Of a stretch of DNA of 64,000 bases, positions 57,720 through 64,000 are shown one piece after another. How positions within the stretch are numbered: the first letter of the stretch is position 1; each line of letters begins with the position of its first letter. A program made the translations under genes and the position numbers. The DNA comes from Sialis fuliginosa (lineage: Eukaryota > Arthropoda > Insecta > Megaloptera > Sialidae): positions 16,740,001 to 16,804,000 of the forward strand of contig OY540810.1 in assembly GCA_961205875.1 (NCBI GenBank), read 5' to 3'. The notes under the pieces are model-generated. The model was not told where the DNA came from and did not search any database. It saw only the letters and a list, made by a program, of their open reading frames with translations.

Positions 57720-57985
57720 TTTACTGTAAACATACAACCACTGTAATGTGCGGCGAAACAACTGTCTAGAATCGAATCCGACAATTCTTACGCACTTTCG
57801 TTGTTGTTTCGTTACCGCCTTCACCACCGGCGGCGCCACCGGCACACGGTGTATCCAGCGCTCACGTAGTAATCTTGACAAATCGCTAACTGACGTCACA
57901 TCCGGACATCGTGTTTACCCTACCGTTTAACGTCGTGTCAACAGCGCGCTACTCTTTCTTGTTCTCATACACCCGTATACATATA
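57720..57985. promoter_or_regulatory. GC-rich island with CRE palindrome and CTCF-like site
   Basis: Single-copy block in intron 3. GGCGCCACC at 57832-57840 (GGTGGCGCC on the minus strand) is the same CTCF-like core as at 35287. TGACGTCA at 57891-57898 is a perfect cAMP-response element, followed by CATCCGG. Frames open on both strands (57690-57899, 57748-57930) reflect GC content, not a gene. Confidence 0.4.
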
Positions 57986-58014
57986 ATATATTGTCAGACT
58001 CCATCTCTTTTTGA

Positions 58015-58040
58015 TCTGTATGTGTGTGTGTGTGTGTGTA
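58015..58040. repeat. (TG)n microsatellite
   Basis: ATGTGTGTGTGTGTGTGTGT tract. Confidence 0.9.
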
Positions 58041-58105
58041 TGCGTTAATGCCATTGTTTACAATAGTTTATATGCAACTTTGTAAGTAATGCTGATATGA
58101 AACAA

Positions 58106-58300
58106 CAGTGGCGTCGCTAGGGGGGCAACACTAGGGGCGGTAATCGAGAATGTCACCCCCCCGCCAAAAAAGTAAATAGTTTTTATGTTTTTACACATTA
58201 GACGGGTGTCACCCCTATGATTTTTTAACGACAGAAAAAATATCAATTTTTTTAAATAAATTGGATGGTTATCTTATCACACCCCTTATAGACTTTCAAT
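58106..58300. mobile_element. MITE of the CAGTGGCGTCGCTAGGGGGG family, right end lost
   Basis: Begins CAGTGGCGTCGCTAGGGGGG. The interior is collinear with the minus strand of 34478-34828 (CCGCCAAAAAAGTA, TTTTTACACATTAGACGGG, AATAAATTGGATGGTTATC, CCTTATAGACTTTCAAT). No matching right terminus. Confidence 0.65.
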
Positions 58301-58663
58301 GATCAAAAAAAAAAATTTACTTTGAGGATGATATTTGGGAACAATCCCGTGAAATCCTTATATTGACAATGTATTCTTAATCGCATCCCTCAGGTAATAT
58401 TTCCTTATCAAAAATGAAATCTTTAAATTGTATAAATTTTCAAAATTACAAAATTAGAGAGTAAAAAGTTTATGGACGGAATTTTTCTAATTTCAAATAA
58501 TACGACACAACAAACTTTTTTTTTTAATTTCATCAAAACCGGTTCTGTTTCTGTGAGTTCAAAAGTTTTGACGATCTTTGAGCTACATTGACTCGACTAA
58601 ATTATAAGATTATTTTAAACTTTTTTGTAATACCGAATCTTTCAATTATTATTTTCTTTGCAG
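58301..58663. other. Intron 3, distal part
   Basis: AT-rich. It ends in the polypyrimidine tract TATTTTCTTTGCAG, the acceptor of exon 4. Confidence 0.5.
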
Positions 58664-59032
58664 GTAAAAATATGGTTTCAAAACCGCCGAATGAAATGGA
58701 AACGTAGCAAGAAAGCACAACAAGAAGCAAAAATCAAAGACAACTCCAACAATAACCAACACGATAGCACATCTAGTCAACATAGTAACTCCCCAGATAA
58801 ACGACAACCGTTACCACAGCCGCCTAGAACAGTGTCACCAACTTTACAACAACGAAATCTCCCGTCGCCAATAGCGCATAACCTCAAACCTACCGACCAG
58901 GGATCAGCTGGAAGCGGCGGCCATCTTGTGGCTGACACTAACGCCGCCGCACCACTACAACTAGTACTACAAAATGGCGGAATGAGAAGGCTTAATGAAA
59001 CTGAACAGTTATATAGGCCCTATGTGGTTTAG
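58664..59032 (+). CDS. exex: MNX/exex coding exon 4 (homeodomain recognition helix and C-terminus)
   Basis: The acceptor TTTCTTTGCAG|GTAAAA continues the frame after exon 3 without splitting a codon. Residues 299-314 (VKIWFQNRRMKWKRSK) complete the homeodomain with recognition-helix W302, F303, Q304, N305, R307 and M308. It is followed by KAQQEAK, as in insect Exex. The remaining ~100 residues are Ser/Asn/Gln/Pro-rich and probably disordered, ending LYRPYVV at stop TAG 59030-59032. The frame extends a few codons upstream through the acceptor (ORF from 58658), but the splice site and homology place the exon start at 58664. Confidence 0.97.
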   Translation, partial: VKIWFQNRRMKWKRSKKAQQEAKIKDNSNNNQHDSTSSQHSNSPDKRQPLPQPPRTVSPTLQQRNLPSPIAHNLKPTDQGSAGSGGHLVADTNAAAPLQLVLQNGGMRRLNETEQLYRPYVV

Positions 59033-59460
59033 AGTGTATAAATTCTATGTGGTTATAGAAATGTGAGTTTGGATTTAATTAAAAATGGTTGTGAAACAGT
59101 AGTTTTTGGGGATTAGGAATTATATGTAAGCAAATTTTAAATCAAATGATAAACTTCTTAAGCATTTTTTAACGTAGTTTGAGAACTCAAAGAAATATTA
59201 TGTTATTCTACTCATATAATTTCTAATCACTAAATAATCTGGATTTTAAAAATTAAATCTTAAGTCATGTTTTATAAAAAGTGAGTTTTTGACTGAAATT
59301 TTGTGATTTTAAACAAATTATCGTTGTAAATATTACTTGTGTACTTATTTTCGTTCTTTATCTTAAATAGCTTTCAGTGTTTGAAGAAATTTAGACATAT
59401 TCGGCTGGTTTCAAGAAATTGTTTTTTTTAGATTAATAAACAAAATTCGCTTAAACATGT
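59033..59460 (+). other. exex: Probable 3' UTR of the MNX/exex gene
   Basis: AT-rich untranslated sequence after the stop. AATAAA at 59435-59440 is the first canonical polyadenylation signal, about 400 nt downstream; a weaker ATTAAA lies near 59255. The 3' end is not proven, and longer transcripts are possible. Confidence 0.45.
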
Positions 59461-59637
59461 GTAACAAAATGCCAATGACTTTTTTAAAATTAGTAAACAT
59501 AAGGGTTTTAAGTTAAGATATTTATCCATAAAAATTGAACATATTTATAACGAATGATGCGTTCAATAAGAAATTAAAAATCTTCTAAACGTAACTTAAA
59601 TTTTTACTCTTTTGGAAGATCTCATTAACGTGTTCAT
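59461..59637. other. AT-rich spacer downstream of the gene
   Basis: Nothing recognised. Confidence 0.4.
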
Positions 59638-60339
59638 TAGGGTGGGTCGAAAAGATTAAATTTCTGCGGATCGAATCGTAATAGTACCTACGCAAAAGTC
59701 ACAATTCAATAATACAACCATAACGCCACCAATTTTTTTTTAATCAGTCAATATCATCAGATCGCGCAATGATGAATATTACTTTAATGATAATTTCTCA
59801 AGACAAAAAAATTACTGGGACATAGGAGTAATGGGTAAAGGGGTTTCATTTTTTCAAATTACTCACAAATGCCCAACGTTGACAAAAAATTAAAATTTGT
59901 AACGAAATGAAATAATTGTTACTATAATATTATGATATATGATATTTGTTTGGTTGGTCGATTGGAAAGGGTGTGGGTGGAATTTGCGATACTGTTATCT
60001 TCATGGGGTATTTTTCTTATAAAATGGTATAAGCTAAGAGCCACACAACTCACAATACATCACCTAAGTATGTAGCCCGATTACATACATAAAAACACGA
60101 AATAGGTAATTTTTATCTAAAACAAACCTCTTTTACTCATCACTTCTGCGCCCCTGGTGATTCTTTTGAAGGGATTTGTATCAAAATAATGCATGCGACC
60201 CATTTTTATCAAAATCTAACTAATTAAAAAAAATTTGCTGAAGATATTGACCGATTTAAAAAAAATGGATAATGAGTAGCAACTTTTGCACATTATTACG
60301 ATTCGATCTGCGAAAATTTCCTATTTTTGACCCACCCTA
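59638..60339. mobile_element. MITE, 702 bp, with TAGGGTGGGTC ends and 8-bp target duplication
   Basis: The ends are TAGGGTGGGTCGAAAAGATT and (minus strand) TAGGGTGGGTCAAAAATAGG. Inverted pairing continues with GCGGATCGAATCGTAAT / ATTACGATTCGATCTGC. Flanking octamers GTGTTCAT (59630-59637) and TTGTTCAT (60340-60347) agree at seven of eight positions. An 8-bp duplication points to a hAT-related enzyme. No coding frame. Confidence 0.85.
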
Positions 60340-60889
60340 TTGTTCATGCGATTAATGAGCGTGCAGAGAGTGGGAAATTGGACACCCCCTCGAATCGAGT
60401 AAATTGATGCAATAATGTATTGTATATTCTACAAAAAAAATCAATAAGTTTACCTATATGATGTCATACTGAGATATTTAAAAAAACAATAACAGGAAAT
60501 TAAAAAAAAAATTTTTTATTGTTTCAAAATTCAAATAATCTATTTATATTGAATCACGTCAATCGTTACAATGAAAAGATGAACAGGTTCGGATAATATA
60601 GATTTCATTGATTGTTGTCTGTCATATAAATCAAGGCAGACAACGAAACCTGAACAAATATAACTAAATATTAATTTGCAGTGGAGTATTATGAAATTCG
60701 AGGGCTATAGAAAAAAATATAAGACAAAATAAATGAATTTTGTCATTATACTTAATATCTGATGACCTTTTTTGTTCTTTTGGTGTGTATTGACCGAAGA
60801 GCAAAAAGGCATTTGCATATATTTTTTTACTTTATTTATATGCCGAGCCTTCTTCGTCAGCTCGCCCCCCCCCCACTTTTCTTTGAAAC
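60340..60889. other. Downstream intergenic stretch
   Basis: AT-rich. An inverted pair near 60580-60660 (CGAATTATATAG… and TGAACAAATATAA) suggests another small foldback, but I cannot define its ends. The 61-codon frame starting at 60762 shows no domain. Confidence 0.3.
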
Positions 60890-60936
60890 TCTTGGCAGTT
60901 GGCTTAAGTGTTTACTGTGTAACGCACCACTGACCA
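60890..60936. mobile_element. Right-end fragment of the 5073-5243 MITE family
   Basis: GGCTTAAGTGTTTACTGTGT then AACGCACCACTG matches 5209-5243 (GGCTTAATTTGTCCACTGTG, AATGCACCACTG). Confidence 0.5.
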
Positions 60937-61379
60937 AAGTTTACTAATTTTTAAATAATTTACCTTTGGCAATTTTATAAAGAATGTATAATTGTATTGT
61001 ATGTATATATTATTCTACTACCTCAAATATTTTTAACGAAATATGTATGTATTTAAAAAATTCCAGTTCCTATATAATAAATACGTACTATTCGCAATAA
61101 TAAATCTATTTTTATTTAAAAAGAAACCTACACAACAACAAAGCATTTTTATTTCAATAGATGATTTTTCAGGATTTCAATATTAATTTTATAACCGTAG
61201 GTAAGTAAAAACATGAAGAATTACTTAAATCAAAACGAAAAAAGCAATATCACTCAAAATATTCATTCGCGATGAAACAGAAACTAAAGGAAAATTAAAA
61301 CTGTTTGAAAAAACAAAACACCAAACACCACAGCATTCTGGATTTTGGCAACGTTCCAAAACGTCAATTCTTTAATCGA
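60937..61379. other. Downstream intergenic stretch, nothing recognised
   Basis: AT-rich. Confidence 0.4.
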
Positions 61380-61700
61380 GCAAAAGACAGCAGTACTACC
61401 ATTGCCACTTAATGTTGATAGCGGAGAGCGACGAAGAGGTCCGAGGGGTATATATGTGTATAGATAGTGGGGAGGAGGAGGGGTGGAGGTATTGAGTCAG
61501 AGAAAATGGGGATGAGATGTAATTCGTTCGAGAAACTTTCAGATTGCAAACAGCAATCTTGGCCATCTTAGAACCCCATCTTGGACCGTTTGTGAGTTTT
61601 AATTTATTACCACCAGCGTCGCCACCATCGCATCCGTTAGCGCGCTACAGCTTCAGCGGCGGAATCTTCAACTTGTGTGTGTGTTTGATGTACACTCCAA
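61380..61700. promoter_or_regulatory. GC-rich island downstream of the gene
   Basis: Single-copy block: GATAGCGGAGAGCGACGAAG, GGGGAGGAGGAGGGGTGGAG, ATTGAGTCAGAG, AGATTGCAAACAGCAATCTT (a GATTGC / GCAATC palindrome near 61541) and CAGCGTCGCCACCATCGC. Candidate enhancer. The frame at 61544-61726 has no domain. Confidence 0.3.
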
Positions 61701-62985
61701 AGAATAGATTTGATTTAAAATTATGAAAATTTAGTTTCTTTTTTTACATGACTAAAGCCAAACCTGACCGGTTTGAATTATAATCTTCACCACCATCAGA
61801 CGCTGGGAAATGAGATATTTGAAAATTCTAAAAATTTTGTGAAACGTGTATATTGTTTTATGACACATACAATTTCATAAATCTAGGATCATAGCTGTGT
61901 GTTTGTACTTCATTCTGGCTATTTTCGTCTGTTTGTAACGCTGTAACTCAAAAACCATAAAATACAAGAGCTGCGTATTAAAAAAATGTTGTAGGTACAT
62001 AGATAAATGTTGTAAAAATTGTATATTATTATTGTTTTGTTTTTTTCATAAAAAAATAATCGATTTTATTTAAATTATTAAACTGGTTTACACCAAAAAA
62101 CAAATGTGATACCAAAAGTTGTAGAGATCGCTATTTTCTATAATTAGTATCTCATTCATTTTTTTATTTTATTTATTTAAAAAATTTATATTTTAATTTA
62201 AACAGTTCATAATAAAAACATATTTGTAATAAAAATTTTAGAGATGTTATTTTCTATAATTTATGTTTCATTGATTATATAATACCTTTATCAACTAACC
62301 AAAAAAATTTGTTTTATATAATTAGAAACAATTACACTGTTCACTTTCAGTATTATTTATAAGAAATTCCCATGGCAAATATTTTTAATGAGCAGCATTG
62401 CATCCACGTGCGCCTCGAAAAAATCCAAATAATAAAAGCAATACGCATATTTTTCCTAAAACGAGCATATTCATTTTAAGCTTCAGACATTGTCAAAGTT
62501 ATTAAGTATATAAACTAATAATATACACCTTAACCACAATAAAACAATAGTTCCAGACTCGTATGTACTATATGAATTGTTAGGCTCCTGATGAGGACTT
62601 CTTGTGAATTTTAAACACGTGTCGAGTAACATTGTTTTGTTCAGTAAAAAGTTATTATAGATATATTAAAATATATCTAACAATAAGTATGGCAGGAACA
62701 AGTACTTTCAATCTAGTATTATAAATCTATATTACACCTACACTGTTCTACAATGATCACATATGAGAAATTTGTGAAGTTAGCTGCATATGAAAATTTG
62801 ATAATTGATCCTTTAAATCAATATAAAAATAAAAATCAATTTATAAAGCTGCTAAGTGAGTTTAATTATTTTAACTTCTTAATGGTTCAATAAGAAATGA
62901 TCAGAACAACAATACATTTAAGTATTTAAATAGAGTTTGAAACGATGTTAATAAAAATATAAAATCCGAAAACAAAGCATCCACA
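61701..62985. other. Downstream intergenic stretch
   Basis: AT-rich. 61890-62060 (ATTTTCGTCTGTTTGTAACG … AAAACCATAAAATACAAGAG) looks like a transposon tail. 62345-62385 is a small fragment of the 47700 repeat. Confidence 0.35.
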
Positions 62986-63345
62986 GACTGTACACGAAAC
63001 TGATTGTACATCTATCCAGAACTGTGGAAAGTACGGGTAGAGGGGGGATAGAGGGGGTACTGAAAGATGTAGAGCATCTCCCACCCAGTGGTGTGAGGGT
63101 GATCTCATACATAAAAACATGATAGTACAAGTCAAATGTACAACTAAGCGCGCGGCAAAGTGTGTGTCTGCGCGAGTGGGCCAGCCCCGGGGATGGTGGT
63201 GGGGGTGGAAGGGGGACGTAGCTCAAACCCGCCACACAGCACTACTGCTCCTGCTGCCGCCGCCACCACATTACAATGCGATGCGTTTCCTTTTAGCAAA
63301 TTAGACTCCGCGGTTGGGTGTGTGTACAGTGTGCGCGCGAAAAAA
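62986..63345. promoter_or_regulatory. GC-rich island near the right end
   Basis: GTACGGGTAGAGGGGGGATA, TCTCCCACCCAGTGGTGTG, AAGCGCGCGGCAAAGTGTG and CCCGCCACACAGCACTAC form a low-repeat block. Frames are open on both strands (62926-63235 minus, 63119-63384 plus), which contradict each other and show no domain. Candidate regulatory element or transcript start. Confidence 0.3.
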
Positions 63346-63558
63346 ATGTTTTATTTAATTATGTTTGTTGGGGGAAGTAAATAACGGTAGAGAAGTAGTT
63401 TCGTATGAAAAAAGTGACGTTTATTTTATAAGAAATGTGGAGAAATTAGGATAAATTATTAGTCTATGGCTTTGTTTTAATTAGATTTCAAGAAATACAC
63501 TATTTTTGTATGTAGAAAAAATAAAGAATAAAAAAACTGTATTACTTTTATATAATAA

Positions 63559-63975
63559 AATAGCTAAGTGCGTGATAGGGTTCCATGGTCATTCTTACTA
63601 CGATTTTAAAAAAAGAGTTATTTAAAATTTGTTCATAGACTATTTGAATTCATAGTTTAGAAAATAGAAGGGGGTACGCTCTAATAATGATATTTAAAAG
63701 CAATTATATCGTGACTGAAGAGTTTAAAATCAAAAGGTCCATAAATATTTTTTGTTGAACACCCCACTCAATGGGATAAGTGAATTTTTTTTTAATATAC
63801 TTTTCTATGGGAAGGGGGTTCAAAAAATTTTTTTTTTTCAAAAATCTCATCATTCCTGTTTTTGGGTTATCAATCTACGTCCGTATACCAAATTTCATCA
63901 TAATAGACAGACAGACGGACGGACGGACAGAGCGAAACTGTAGGGGTTCCTAGTTTTCTACGGAACCCTAAAAAG
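63559..63975 (+). repeat. 'acggcc…gggttccgta' family repeat, 5' truncated
   Basis: AGTGCGTGATAGGGTTCCAT, TTTTTGGGTTATCAATCTAC, AGACGGACGGACGGACAGAG and TTTTCTACGGAACCCTAAAA are in the order of 48905-49432. The frame at 63752-63943 lies in it. Confidence 0.8.
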
Positions 63976-64000
63976 ACTAGGGGTACACTATTTTCTTTTT

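Larger units (their letters stand above)
23886..59032 (+). other. exex: Homeobox gene of the extra-extra / HB9 / MNX family (gene span, 4 coding exons)
   Basis: The coding exons 23886-24196, 30071-30489, 54345-54508 and 58664-59032 join to 1263 nt, a 420-residue protein. Introns are 5,874, 23,855 and 4,155 bp, all GT-AG, and the split codons (phase 2, phase 1, phase 0) read through correctly. The homeodomain is residues 255-314 with W302, F303, Q304 (position 50), N305 and R307. An eh1-like Groucho-binding motif lies at 93-99. In flies and vertebrates this family specifies motor neurons, chiefly as a nuclear repressor. The [20 protein letters not shown] stretch separates it from other ANTP-class genes. 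No other host gene is in the window. Confidence 0.95.

Noticed and set aside
62926-63384. Overlapping Pro/Gly-rich frames on both strands
   Set aside because: Four mutually exclusive frames in one GC-rich island are expected from composition; none has a domain or splice context.
1-64000. Search for a second homeobox or neighbouring gene
   Set aside because: No other WFxNRR-type motif, no other frame with exon signals and recognisable domain on either strand.

Overview
The window is a piece of an AT-rich animal genome, almost certainly an insect. It holds one recognisable host gene, a homeobox gene on the plus strand with four coding exons and very long introns. The joined exons (23886-24196, 30071-30489, 54345-54508, 58664-59032) give a 420-residue protein. 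Its homeodomain, its N-terminal eh1-like motif (FCIDALL) and the sequence around both identify it as the insect extra-extra / HB9 / MNX gene, a motor-neuron transcription factor and repressor. Splice sites are canonical and phases agree at all three junctions. The homeobox itself is split between homeodomain residues 44 and 45. The order of insect is not resolved: the repeats (Helitrons ending CTAG, hAT MITEs starting CAGTGGCGTAG, an 'acggccaa...gggttccgta' family) occur in several orders.

Layout. 1-23.4 kb: upstream intergenic DNA, mostly mobile-element debris, with GC-richer low-repeat islands at 3.5-3.85 and 4.8-5.0 kb. The main structure is a 3.5 kb foldback element (8611-12116) whose two 739-bp arms are almost identical inverted copies. 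Its loop holds a dead Tc1-like transposon with a probable spliceosomal intron. 23.4-24.2 kb: promoter-proximal region, 5' leader and exon 1. 24.2-30.07 kb: intron 1, with a nested foldback cluster at 25.25-27.3 kb and very AT-rich DNA after it. 30.07-30.49 kb: exon 2. 30.49-54.34 kb: the 23.9 kb intron 2, where MITEs, foldbacks and tandem repeats alternate with short GC-rich islands that look like cis-regulatory candidates (near 35.2, 36.5, 40.3, 42.5, 44.0, 45.6, 46.6, 52.3 and 53.3 kb). 54.3-54.5 kb: exon 3. 54.5-58.66 kb: intron 3, with two foldbacks and an island containing a perfect CRE palindrome and a CTCF-like site. 58.66-59.03 kb: exon 4, then a 3' UTR, a 702-bp MITE, two more islands and further repeats to the end.

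No second host gene, no rRNA or convincing tRNA gene and no CRISPR array was found. Other open reading frames are chance frames in repeats or GC-rich islands. The main results are the four-exon MNX/exex model, the stratified foldback elements, several precisely bounded hAT MITEs with 8-bp target duplications, and a set of islands that could hold enhancers or insulators of the homeobox gene. Repeat-family names are my reading of ends, target duplications and motifs, not database matches.
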